Assembly: GCA_013396655.1 (NCBI GenBank)
Contig: WBMV01007620.1
Coordinates: 558,001-622,000 of the forward strand
Direction of reading: 5' to 3'
DNA from: Campylorhamphus procurvoides
Taxonomy: Eukaryota > Chordata > Aves > Passeriformes > Dendrocolaptidae
DNA length: 64,000 bases
Part shown: one piece after another, positions 11,601-23,800 of the stretch
Layout: every line of letters starts with the position of its first letter
How positions within the stretch are numbered: the first letter of the stretch is position 1
Made by a program: the position numbers and the translations under genes
Notes under the pieces: model-generated
Seen by the model: the letters and a program-made list of their open reading frames with translations, nothing else
Database searches by the model: none
What the model was told of the DNA's origin: nothing

Positions 11601-14600
11601 AGCCTGGATGAGTGGCACCTTCACTTCTACTTTCTGCCTTGGGAATCCAGTCTCCATTCCAGGGAAAGTAATCCTGTCATCAGATGGGCACACAACTTGA
11701 GGAATCTTTAAAAGGAATTACATGACCCTATAACATACCTCCTACTGCCCACACCTACAAACTAGAACAACAGTCCAAAGTGAAGTGTTCATCTTCTTTG
11801 AGAATGCAAACACTGGTCACTTCCCATTTCTCCCATCAGCATCAAATTGCTTTGTTCCCAGATGCCTGGAAACCTCCACCAACACCACCAGTAATCTCAG
11901 CAATATTGAGAATGAAAACGGTTCAGGCAAAAAAAGAGGGCAATGCCTTAATCTTGATGGTTGGACAGGGCAGTTTAGAAAAATCTAAAATGCCATGATA
12001 TAAACATTGAATTTTAGTTATTAAGAAAAAATAAAAAGGCAACCAAAAGCAACAGGCACTGGACTCCTCCTAAACATTAGAGCACCAATATCATGAATGA
12101 GATGACAGTGCTTTACTGTCAGTGATACTATTTACCGTTATGCCAAAAATCATCTGTTTTATTTATTCGTTGAAATTTGTTAAAGATATCCCATAATCTC
12201 TGTGCTCCTTGCATAAATGCACAGTTAACAGTTTGGATATTTATATCTGGATTAAGAAAGTTACTGTTTAATGTGTAACTGAAGTGATTAATGTTTAAAC
12301 GGTACATTTCTTCCCGCTGTGAAGTTATTATTAAAGGCAACTTGCAAATACCTCATGTAAAAATGACAAGTGAAGAGCTGAAGCTCACAGGTGACTAAAA
12401 TTTCTTTTCAAGGGTTTAGCATTTTAAACTCACCTATTTTCTTGTGGGTTTGTTCTCTTAAACCACCCAAACTTTAGATTACTTAGCATACTTTTTTGTT
12501 GGATTGTACAGAGACAATAGTGATAGCATTCATATTGTCCATATTAAAGTATGTAGCTACAGAGGAATCATTCATCAAGGAACAAGATACAGAAATTTTT
12601 CAAAGTTAAAATTTGGAATAGTAAGCACATATTTTTTCAGTTGTATATTTTTAAATAACAGGAGATGATCTGTAAAGTGAGATACATTAAACCTGTGGCA
12701 CTCTTTTCTCCATATCACAGCTGTTATGTTACTTCTCATTCTCAGCAAGAGGGGAATTATCAAAGGAACTTGAGGAATGTAAGTGGAAGGCCCGTGACGC
12801 ACAATGTGTGTGGCCTCCTTCCCTCTTTGGTCCTACCTATTTACATTTGCTCAGCGTGCAATGGCTACACCAAGCAGAGGAGAACCAGAAGACTCTGTGA
12901 CCAGAAGCAGCAAGAGTTTCATCTTTAACTCAGATCTAAAAGTCTGCTATTGCTAAGAACCACAAGTCCAAGAAATGTGATCAGCCCTCACTATAAACTG
13001 GGAAGGAGTCAGATATGTTCTTTCTTGCAGATCTTCAGATGCCTAAGATATGTAGCTACTGCAAAGGTAATCCCATCCACTTCTGGGAAATAAACTACTT
13101 TGTTAAAGTTGAACATGCCTTTAAGTGGTATGTATGTGTGTAAATCTTAGCAGAATCAGGATTTTTGTCCCTATCAGACCTCACATGGTTAAGAAAAAAT
13201 AAATCTTAAAACCTAGAGAAAAATAATCAGAACAGTCAAGAAAAGAAAGATAGAAAAAGGAGGTGAGAAAACATAAAACAACAATGTGATGTTAATAAAA
13301 TCTAGACTCATTAATGGAGTGGATCACTGCCTATGAGACATCAATTAGATGATGGCTTACACTGCACGAAGATTTTGAGTGGTTAGGCAAAGGAGAAATC
13401 ACAGAAATTATGGTAGCCCTTGACTGACATTTTACAAATAATTGTTTTATGTAGGCACAAAATGCCAACCAGGTCACAAAAAAAAAATCTGAAACTTGTC
13501 CTCCGGCACAATTATGACCGAAATGAACCACTTCCTTTTCACCATGTGTGCTTACGCAGGAGGCACAGCCCTTTGCCAAGCTTTTTCCCTTTGCCAGTTA
13601 TATTCTTTGTAGATGCAAAATCAGACCTTTCTGCAGAGTCCCTCTGTTTTAACAAAAAGCAGAAAAGCCTCCCAAATTTGGTAATTTTTACGAAGATATT
13701 CAGAGGAACTTATTGAAAGAAATCAGATTGTAAGACTAGTAGCATTACCAATTAGAATCACCTGACTGCCTATTAGATATTCCCACTGTAAGTGCTTTGT
13801 TATCTATTGAACTGGTATTGGCTGAATACATGCTTTCCACAGGATGACTTGGGGAGGGGCAATCAGCTAAAATGCATCTTTTACTGAAAAGAGGCAAATA
13901 AACTGTAATAAAAAATATCGAGTGAGCTTCTCTTTGAAAAGCTGTTAACCTCCCAAGTTATCCAGAGGTCATAAGCTATATTTGGCAGTAGAGATGGCTT
14001 CTGCACTGAAACAAACCTCTGTTAGCCCAATTAAAGTTCAGTGTGGCTAAGTAACAGAGCTTTGGAAATCATGCATCTTACACACTCACTAGAGAGCTCT
14101 TGCAGATATACAAAAGATTCCACAAGCCATTAAATCATGAACTCTAAAATCATTAATCAGTTTGGGCTGGAGTCAGGCATTGCCTAACTGAGCTGCCCTG
14201 TGATGCTCGAGGATCCTCTATATTCAGGGCACAAAGTGCTAGAATTGGAAACAAGGAGGTTGCCCTTTCTGTACATCAGTGAAAGAGAATCAGATGCTTC
14301 ACTCCACACTACCCACACATATCTCTCTCAGACTTTCTTTGTAGCAAGCTCTTGTCTGGTAGCTAGAATGTTCCCCCTTAGTCTTACTTCAAACACAGTC
14401 ACACATGAATAAAAGAAAGACATTCTTTCCTCAGCTCCTTTCCCAGATCACATAACCCAACAAAGCTGTGCTCCCAACTACAGCGTCAGGGCCAGCAGAG
14501 GCATTTCTTTCATTACAAACCAGCATTAGTGCTGTTCTCCATGAGTCCTGCTTTGTTGGGCAGGTTTCTTTCACCCCCAGAAAAACAAATCTGATCACCT

Positions 14601-15574
14601 CATTTTAATGCCCTTACTAAAACACTTTGGATCTACCCAGTCAGGCAGTGGTTACAACATTATATAGATCAAAGATACTTTTGAATCTGCACAAATTAGG
14701 CAAGTACAGTTTTAAGGATAAAGGTGATGAAGACTAAGACCAGTGCCACAGTTTAACTGAATCACCAATGTTACACAAAAATTTTAGGAAATAGTAATTG
14801 AGCCAGTCACCTTAAAATCTCTTAGGGGATAATACTGTTTACTACCATTGATAAATTGGATTGAACTGAAGCTTGATTCAAGTTTGTCTTTCTTGCTAAC
14901 ATATAGGCTAGCAAAAGCTTAAAACATGCTTATTCTCTTGCTTGAACTCAATTTCTCTGAAAATCTTGGTTTGCTTTGATTTAAAGCTTTTTATGGTTCT
15001 TTTTCAGGGCAGAGGACAATTTTGAGAAATGTGTGAGAAACCATTTGGCCATTTTAATAAAAGAGACATTACTGATAGAGAAGAAATCAGAGCCACTAGT
15101 AACTTTTACAGATGTAGACCTTACCAGCTGAAGATGGTGCAATGTGTCAGTGAAGCAGCAAAAAAGTTACACTCACTGAAATTCTGTCCCAGCAAATGTG
15201 CACAATGAGGACCAGCAATGCTTTCCTCTGTATTTATTTCCTGAAGAGAAGGTGTGTAAATTAATTAAGATGACGTTGATACATGCCCCAATACTTCAAG
15301 AAGTTTTGGTTGCATGCACCCTGCTTTCATATCACACGGACAGGAGATAGACACAAAAGTTGAAGCAAGTTGAAAGTTTCTGAATAACTGCTGCTGTGCT
15401 TTTTCATTTGGACAAAAGCTAGCAAAAGCTGCAGGTCCTCACATGTTCTATTAAGAATTAGGTAGAAATTATTAATAGACTAAGACTTTGTAAAATCTGC
15501 AAGAGAAATGGTAAACACATTCAGATCAACTTTCAACTAGATTACTATTTCAAAAACAATGCAATGGTACTTAC
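8676..15574 (-). other. Large intron after the pentraxin exon
   Basis: About 6.9 kb of mostly AT-rich intron. Apart from the hairpins at 9406-9473 and the GC-rich patch around them, I see no exon passing both splice-site and frame tests, and no recognised repeat. Exon-like candidates near 12354 and 15118 fail on frame. Confidence 0.5.
9406..9473. other. Two adjacent perfect inverted repeats (hairpins)
   Basis: The first has 11-bp perfect arms GGCTGCCAGTA (9406-9416) and TACTGGCAGCC (9435-9445) with an 18-nt spacer. Only seven bases later the second has 9-bp perfect arms GTTCCCCTG (9453-9461) and CAGGGGAAC (9465-9473) around a 3-nt loop. They lie within the intron between the pentraxin exon and the 8604-8675 exon, inside a locally GC-rich stretch (about 9400-9820). 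Confidence 0.75.
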
Positions 15575-16189
15575 CACAGGGCAAAGAGTTATCCTCTTCC
15601 ACGGTCACAGTGTAGGTCCAATCCTCCTTTCTCCAGCCTATAACACCACTATCCTGGCAGTCCTCAGATTGTGTTATATTTGCTTTGTCCCACATTCTGA
15701 ACATGTACAGTTCCCCAGTCATACCCTGGTTAGGTGATGCAGCTGCACCTCGCAGCTTTGAACAGCCAAGTAAGAACTGGCCTTTTCCAGGCAAATTAAC
15801 TTTCCCCCTTAGTTTTTTCTTTATTTTTTTTACTCCATTTATGAATACATTCATCTCCTCATCGTCACTTTTCCACTGGATACATATTTGGTTCCATGTG
15901 TTTTCATGAAGTCTTGCTGATTTATGTATTTGATTTCCAAACAACCATATGCTCAATTTGCCATGATCTCCCCCAAGTCCAAGATCATACTTATTTGCAG
16001 AGACATTGGTGTGTGTTTCTTGAGTGTATACATATGCTGTCCATGAACTATGTGATGAATACAGCTTGAGACGCACACAGACAAGGAATTCTTTCAAGGG
16101 ATGCAGAGAAATTCTTGATGACATAATCCACGGATCTTCGCATGCAGTCTTAAAGACAGCTTTATATCGTCCCAGGAAATCCTCCTGAT
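15575..16189 (-). CDS. ADGRG2: Coding exon 2: pentraxin/LamG-like domain of ADGRG2-like receptor
   Basis: This 615-nt exon has an acceptor TTTCTTTATTTAG at 16190 and a donor CCCTGTG|GTAAGTACC with GT at 15574-15573. It is phase 1 at both ends and encodes about residues 40-244. Pentraxin hallmarks visible in order are: L-K-E-F-L-V-C-V (first conserved Cys strand), a Trp-Thr-Ala-Tyr strand, D-L-G-L-G-G-D-H, E-N-T-W-N-Q-I-C-I-Q-W (the classic W-x-x-I-C-x-x-W motif with the second conserved Cys), V-F-I-N-G-V, G-Q-F-L-L-G-C, G-E-L-Y-M-F-R-M-W-D, and G-V-I-G-W-x-x-x-D-W near the end. Two N-glycosylation sequons occur, N-V-S and N-I-T. Length and order fit a complete single domain. The nearest relatives I can recall are the N-terminal pentraxin domains of ADGRG4 and ADGRG6. 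Human ADGRG2, as I remember it, goes straight from the signal peptide to the stalk, so this exon is unexpected there. The start is set by splicing, not by the internal ATG at 16124. Confidence 0.85.
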
Positions 16190-16458
16190 CTAAATAAAGA
16201 AAAGGTGATTTGTAACATTATTTTGTTTTTTAAAGTATCTTTTATACAAATGTTTTTCTTCCATACAGTACTGTTCCTAGGCATTTATCTAGGGAGTTTT
16301 TTAAAACAATACATTAAGAAATAACATTGTAACCTACTCTTTTGGTGGGGTTTTTTTTGTGGTAGAGAAGTGACAATTTTGGAGGCGGTCAATAAATCCT
16401 AGCTGCTCATGAAAGCTTTGAAGCAAAACTCATGCACAAGACCAAGGATGACCATGTA

Positions 16459-16975
16459 AAGCCACAGAATCATTCAGGTTGGAAAATACCTCTAGGACCA
16501 TCAAGTCCAACTGTTAATCCAGCACTGCCAAATTCACCACTAAGTGCCACATCTACACGTCTTTTAAATACCTCCTGGGATGGTGATTCAACAACTTCCC
16601 TGCGCAGCCTGGTCCAATGCTTGACAACCCTTTCCGTGAAGAAATTTTTCCTAATATCCAATCTAAATCTCCCCTGGTGCAATTTGAGGCCATTTGCTCT
16701 TGTTCTATTGCTTGTAACTTGGGTGAAGAGAGTCACCTCCACCTCGCCACAAGTTCCTTTCAGGTAGTTATAGAGAGTGATAAGGTCTCCTCTGAGCCTC
16801 CTTCTCTCCAGACTTGTGCTCTAGACCCTTCACCAGCTCCACTGACCTTCTCTGGACCCCCTCCAGCAGTTCAGCACTTCAGTGCCTTTCTTATTTAGAG
16901 GGGCTCAAAACTAAACACAGGATTCAAGGTGTGGTCTCACTAGTGCTGAGTACCGGGGGACCACAGCCAGCTCTT
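16459..16975 (-). mobile_element. CR1 LINE, 5'-truncated 3' end
   Basis: Read on the minus strand this is the 3' part of an avian CR1 non-LTR retrotransposon. The plus strand shows the characteristic block CATCAAGTCCAACTGTTAAT, then the regions complementary to the conserved CR1 3' coding end (GTGAAGAAATTTTTCCTAAT, CTCTTGTTCTATTGCTTG, CTCCTCTGAGCCTCCTTCTC). It ends at about 16459 with a terminal ATTCTGTGGCTT-type sequence on the minus strand. It is a dead fragment in the intron between the signal-peptide and pentraxin exons. The open frames seen here on both strands are CR1 remnants. Confidence 0.93.
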
Positions 16976-19900
16976 CCATAAGCTCAAGCAACCAGAACAC
17001 CATCTTTCATTAGGCCAATTCTGACAACTTTTCTGTCTCTTGACCTCAGGCTCTCAAATTTCTTTTGCAATAGCAACACATGAAAACAAGGAGAAACTTC
17101 CTAAGTTCCAAGAGTAGCGTGACAGGTATAAGCTACCAGAAAACATTCTAAAGACAGAATAAATCAATCCAGTTACATGCAAAGTTGTTGGTATCTATTC
17201 TTGTTGCATACCATAGGCTCAAGACTTCCTCTGTGATACTAATTAGCAGAAACCCACAGGCATCTTTCATAACCCCAAATCATTCCCAAAGTTCAACATA
17301 CATCATGTAAGTGCCATGCAAGTCTATAGACCAAACAAAAAACTCTCTGGGTACAGACTGAATTAGGTGAAAATCCTAACCAGCAGACAGTGGATTTTGA
17401 ATGGTGAGATAATACCTAGATTGGTTCTAAGTGGCAATGGAAAAGAAAAACATACTTGACCCAACAGTAAACAGCAGAATTACTTCCTCCCTGCCCAACC
17501 CTCCAGCATGAATTCAATCATTCAGTTTGGCCACTTGTCAGAGTCTAAAAGTGAAAGTTCAGCATAGAAAAATAATTTTTAAAATTACTTAAAAGCTGGG
17601 GTGACAAAGACTGGATGGGGGGGAAAGCATCACAGAAGACAAGATTTTTAAATACAGGCTGCCTACCTGTACCTACCATTTCTAGTAAAAGGATTACTAC
17701 AATTAAAATAGATCTGCCACCTTATAGTTTGGACAGATAATGAGGAAACTGATTTTATAAAGCAAACAGATAGCTAGTTATATGCCAACACTTGTGACAC
17801 AGTCTCTCCAAATAAAAATAATTGCTCAAGTCTTTCATTATTAAGCAGGAATTATGCTGAAGGTTTTGAAAAATTCGATGCAGCTGCTGTTGCTCAGAGA
17901 GTGTAAGTCATAAGTATATTTGCATGACTCACACAGCCTTCAAAATTCCTGTAACCAATCCTGAGCATGCAGATATGGCCAAAATGACTGGTTAAGGATG
18001 TTTCCTGACACAGCTTCAAAACTTGAAGTCACTGTTAACTATCCAAACTGACAGACTGGAAGTCCATTTCTGACCAAAAATATTAATCAAAACTTGAAGT
18101 ATCATCATCAGACTTTATTCTGGAAGTGAGCAAATTCTCAGAGAGGTTTGATTTCATGTTATGCATTAAATCAGTGTTGATGTGCCAATAGTGAATTAAG
18201 GGGTTGTTAAATTCTATTACATTATTTAGGGAAATTGACACTTCAAAGTTGTCAAGGGAGGGTTGGACATCAACTTGCAGATGAAAACAGTCACCAGGCA
18301 GGTAGCCCACAGAAATTATGGAAAATGACAATAATCTGATGATGATTTTTCTGGTCTGCTTCATATAATCCAAAAAAACTGCTGTTGATCAGTATGAAAG
18401 GACTGAAGAATTAATTTAAACTAACAAAAGTATCTACATAGAGAGGTCTAATCTTCTAGAAAGTGGAAAGACTGGCCCACTTTGCTTTAAACAGTTTAAA
18501 AAAAAAGTGCCAAAAAGAGGTGCCAAATGTAAGAGAATAGATATCAATACTATCTGAATTGTTATAAGAAAGGCTTGCAAATTTCTATATTCTTTATCTA
18601 CCCAAAGAATGCTGGAAAAGCACAAAGGAAATAATAACCACAGTCAGAAAATGCACTTTGCTGTTTCAAGTGGAACAAACACATGCAGTACAGCATTATG
18701 TTGGATTTTAATTACCAGTATTATCTTGGCTAAGTCTTTGATATGTGGGTGGATGCAATGTCAGTAGGAGATGACATGACATTAAAGCCTTTGGAAGTTC
18801 TGTTAATCATCACTTATTTTCTCTAGTAACAGTACTTGTGGGCTGTGGCCCACCCTTGACCAGGGAACCGAGGAGCTGGAACTGGCTGTGCTCTGACAGT
18901 GGCATTGCTGGCTTACAATGTTTCCTTGGGTCCAGACAATACAATACATCCAGCAAAGTGTCTATGCCCATACCTTTGTCACCACAGCACAGAAAAGGTA
19001 GCCTAGTAGAAAGAATGCTCCCAAAATCTCCAGAGTGCGAATAATTAGGGGGGAAAAAAACCCCCCACAATTTGGAGTAAAGCAAACTCCATGCAATAGT
19101 AGCTGTGGGATGACTTTTCAGTGTCATTTGCTGTATTTGGGCACATAAGCCCTTTCAGAAATGCAATTTTTTTCCTTCTTACTATATTTATCTCTAACAG
19201 ATGCAAAACCTGGGGGCTTTAACCTCACTAAAACTGAAAGCACCCAGTTAATAAGTATGTTCTCCTTAGCCCTAAAAGAAATCCTGAAACACATGCACAT
19301 ATTTCCAAATGTTTAAAACAAACCGTCTGAGAATGACACCATACACCAAAAATGGAATCTCTTCCTTTTTTTTTCCAAACGTTTTTAGATAGCGATAATT
19401 GATATCTTTACAAGAGCTAGCCAACCATAGGTAGTAAGAATTACACACACACTAGAGTGTTATTTTCCTCATATTACTAATAACCACTGGGCCAGTATAG
19501 TTGAGCATTAATACAGTCAAGTATTCTCTTAAAAATAAATAGTCACAAGTGTTATTACTGACACTTGCAAATGATACAGAGGTGAAAAATGAAATCCCTC
19601 TTTGTTTTTCTATTAGACATCAGATTAGCAGCTCTGTCTTTTTTACTATTTCAAGTTTTAACCTCTTGTACCTTAAAGAACCTTAAAATCTTAGCAGCAC
19701 TTGTATCATCTGATTGTCAGATGATGTCTCAATAAAATAATTTTATGAAAATTACTATAGTTGGAGAGTTAAAATCAGAATTAGTCTTGTCTGTAAGCCT
19801 ATTAAATCTCATTGCTTGTACAACATTACTATGCAGGTACACTTAAATTAAAAAAAGGCTCCAGCAGTAAATTTGAACTGCAAGAAGCTCTGACCTTGAC

Positions 19901-20713
19901 ACAGGAAGCAGCTTCTGAAAATACCCACTAAGTACATGGAAAAAACTCTTCCAATTTTTTAATACTCCAAGCACAATAAATGTATTACACACTGTTGATA
20001 TAAGGAAATTTTATGCATGACAAACACTGCTGTCTTTATCAGCTGGGGTTCAGAGTAGTGACAGACTAACCACCAGTTTACAGAATAGCCATGAAAAGAC
20101 ACAAATTACCTCGCTTTATTCTACTTCACCTCATAGAGAAGCATTACAAAAGTTATCCAATTTGTACCACCTTATGAATTTATTTTTTATTTACTGTTAT
20201 AGAATGAGCATAAATTGCCAAGTTCAAATGTGCCATTTCTGTTACATGTTTTGGACCTTACTGCCTCTTCCTTAGCCATATTCAGATCAAGAGAATCCAG
20301 ATGTTCTATGCTCATACACAGCCTAAATAGAGTGAAGACCAAAGAATCTTGTGGTGTTTTTGTAAGAACAGTGTAAAAGATTTAACAGCATGTTCTGAAA
20401 ATAGAAACACTTGCAGTTTAAAAAAAAAGGCATGAAAATAATTTGTTGTGTTACTACATATTGTGTTTTAGTTCTCTTCTCATCCATATCCTAAAAGAAG
20501 TTACTACCAATGATTTTTTTTGAAGACATAAAAAGCATTCAAAATTTTAAGTACCAACTGTTTATAATTTCTTGTTAGTGACAGTTTTCCCTCTTGATTT
20601 CAAGAGAGCAAAAATTTGCCTGTTCTGGATATATTCAAAAGTACTATTCATCAAGACTAATGGTATTTATTTGGAATACCAACACTAGACAAATCAGGAA
20701 AAAATTCTCTTAC
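16976..20713 (-). other. Intron between signal-peptide and pentraxin exons
   Basis: AT-rich sequence with no supported exon. The short open frames around 18083-19127 show no domain and no consistent splice sites. Confidence 0.5.
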
Positions 20714-20832
20714 CTTTGCCTGCAGTAGCCAGGAACAACTGAAGTAAAAGGACTGCTTGAACAATCCTGAATCTCAAGAAAATGTCCTGTATTCTGCCGA
20801 CACAGCAGTGCTGTTTTCCCCAGGCAAACATT
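20714..20832 (-). CDS. ADGRG2: Coding exon 1: signal peptide of ADGRG2-like receptor
   Basis: The ATG is at 20831-20829, one base inside the exon, so upstream exons must be non-coding. The acceptor is a T-rich tract ending TTTCTAG at 20833, and the donor is AAAG|GTAAGAG with GT at 20713-20712. The exon encodes 39 residues plus one base (phase 1). The peptide begins MFAWGKQHCCVGR and continues to a hydrophobic segment at about residues 23-38 (IVQAVLLLQLFLATAG), a plausible secretory signal sequence. The V-G-R motif, the acidic residue two positions on, and the L-x-F-R-I run before the hydrophobic core match my recollection of mammalian ADGRG2, which is the main reason for the gene name. The join to the next exon gives an Asp codon (G + AT) and an open frame. 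This exon sits about 4.5 kb upstream of the pentraxin exon and about 11 kb downstream of the CpG island. Confidence 0.75.
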
Positions 20833-23800
20833 CTAGAAATAAAAAAAAATAAACAAACTACAATGACTAGAAAAAGTGTAGGTGTGTAGACATTAAAACA
20901 AATTATGGTTCCAACACAAGAGTTTAAATATTTTTAACCCCGTTATACTGTTGGGTATATATTGTACAGAAATGCACAAATACTCTGTATATTGCTGAGA
21001 CATTAAGAAAGAAAGAGCTGTTGGCTGAAAGGAAAAAAAAAGAAAAGCAAAACCAAAGACTCACAAATACATCAGAGCACACTCCTTGCACAAATAAGAC
21101 TTCCAACATTTGAAAAACAAACAAATAAGAACTACAAAAGATATACACGCACACACAAAACCCCACCAAAACTAACAAAAACTCAAAGCAAACAAACCCA
21201 ACCAAAAGCTGACAGAGCAAGCATGGAGAGCTTATCCAAACATTTTATTAATCTCATCAAGCATTTTAACAGAAACACTGTGAACTCCTAAGGAAGAAGC
21301 AAGAGTTTGATTCCCAATCCTCATCTCATTATCAAAGCAAGGAGCTACTGCAAAAAGAAAAAAAAAAAGAAATGCCACAAGTCACTGTGGGCAGCAAGTT
21401 CATGAAGAGTGTCATGAAAACCTGGTTTGTCCACATTTCTTCCTAGTGATGGTTGTCTAATGTGAGCAACAGGACGTTGTTTTTTAAAAAGAATAGCTCT
21501 CATATTATGAGAGATAACGTTCTATCAAATGACACAATTTTTTAAAGATCTTTTCAAAAGAAGGCACATCTGAATATTTTGCATGCTGAAAGAAACATCA
21601 AGTGAAACATTTTGGTGCTTTATGTTTGTATTAATTCTTAAATAAAAAGGTCTAGAGATATATAGTTCCAAATGCTTCTATAATTGATTCTTGGAACAAA
21701 TGCAAAGCACTAAACTTTACATATTGACTACCTCTGATGTATCAGCTTTATGGTAGAATAGAGCATTCTGCGTGACACCAGAAGTCTAAGTTTGCCATCA
21801 CAAGTCACCTGGTGCGAGTGTATTGGTTAGCACTCCTGCTCCCAAACTGCACTGTGCTGCAGTAGGTTCAGGCACTATAAATGCTGAAGTCTTTCAGGAG
21901 TCATAAATCTGTGTTAAAGTCAGGGCTAAAATGTTTATGGTGTTTTTTGTTTGTTTTTTGCAAGTATTCACACAAATGCAAATATTTGTTAACATAAAAT
22001 GGTTACTATGGGCTGAACTCTGCAAGAGAAGTGCTAGAGGAATAAACTGAGAGACAGTGAAGTTGCTAGGTAATTGATATTTTGGAAACTGATTAAATGT
22101 AGATGCAAATAAATTCTGCACATATAACAGCATAAAAAGCAAAAAGCAAAGGTTTCTCAAAAAATAAGAGCACTGCAACACTGTTGTCAGTGCTTTCAAT
22201 AAATACATAGTGTGCAATAGTTCTAGCAAAAAAAATAAGGTAATACTGATTGCACTGAACCACAGAAGATGACAAAACTGTTTCCACAAAAATCAAGCAC
22301 ACTAAAACTGACAGAAAATAAACTGTATGCTAAAACAATGGCCATAGCTAATACACTCAATCCTATGCAGGAACAGATCAAAACCAAACAAGAACATGTA
22401 AAAAAGGCAGGAAATATCAAAGGCCAGCTAGCTTTCTAAAGATCCACAGGAAACATATTCAAATCTGTCTTCAGTTTGCTTCTCTGAATGCCTAAAAATC
22501 ATGCATTAACAAAGTTGTTCAGACAGTAAACTAAGTAGCAGAATCACACAAATTACTGCAAGGACCTGGTAATAAAGACTGTCATGCTTAAATACATCTG
22601 ACAATTTCAAGGATTGTGAATCTACAATATAATTTCCTAGGGTTAGAAGAGATGCCTGTCCAAAAGCTGCTTCCTTTCTCTGCTTACTCATGCTTCCCAT
22701 TCCAGTCTCAAATTAGGTCACTTCCCAGCAAAACCAAGACGCATATTTATTCTGTTTTATGGGGAAATATCTTCTTTTGGACACATTGATGTATTTAGAC
22801 AACAAAATAAACACAAATTCCAGCATACCTTGTCTCTACTACCTAAACATCAAGAGTTGAAATGTGAATGGGATGGAGTCCAAAAATACTGAGTGGCATC
22901 CACAAGTTTAGCCATTGATGCTGACAACTTCTGAAGCAAAGTGCTTGCTTTGTGTCACACATGATACTGACTTGCAATGCTCCTACACTCCCTGCATTTA
23001 GTTTTCTCCTTAAGCCTCAGTTCTTTAAAGAGATGTACATGAAATGAGCTGACTAGGACAAAGGTTTACCCCTGGACCATTAAACATGCCTTCTATTTGG
23101 TCTGGTAGACAATGTTGGTGTCCCATCCACCAGAAATAAAAACTGCATTACAAAAGTCTAAACCTGAGGACGTCAACCAAGCAATTCCTGCTTCTGACTC
23201 CAGCTCTGCCTAAGTGCTATGTAGCCCTGAGGAGTTTGAATGGACCTTCCTCTAACTCTGGCCTTCCACAGAGAGCTTCGCTAATATTTGTCCAGTGTTT
23301 AAATGAAAGGCTGTAATAAACACTTCTTGTACATTCAAGTTTTTATCTCATCTGGGGTTTATTTGACATTGTTTTCTGGGCCCAGAAAAAGACAAGTGGG
23401 AACAGATGCAGAGCTTCTTGCTGACTGAACACAGTCACATCAAGAACTCTGAAACTATTCAAAGCTATGAATGGAGATCAATGACCCCAGTGAAAGCAAT
23501 AAAATCCAGATAGCAGGAAAATGAGTAAATGTATAAAGTGAAATACTGACACAGTCAAAGATCAACTGAACTTTTGCAAGACTTTGGATATTTATACTAG
23601 CTCAAGACTTGTCCAATGTCTGGATAAAATATACAATTAAAAGAGTTTGGAAAATAACGTTAGTGTTCCTTTCTTTTTGCAACAATGCTGTTTAGACACT
23701 ACCAAAGAAAAAGATGCTTTGACAGATCCTTTTACGAAAAAAATCTATAAATATGATTTCACCATATCTATTGAAATGAAGATTATATGATATACTCCAA

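Noticed and set aside
12354..12396. Possible 43-nt minus-strand exon
   Set aside because: Its length disrupts the frame between phase-1 neighbours, and the donor GTATTTG is weak.
15118..15168. 51-nt minus-strand exon candidate with donor CTG|GTAAGG
   Set aside because: The phase-1 reading contains an in-frame TGA.
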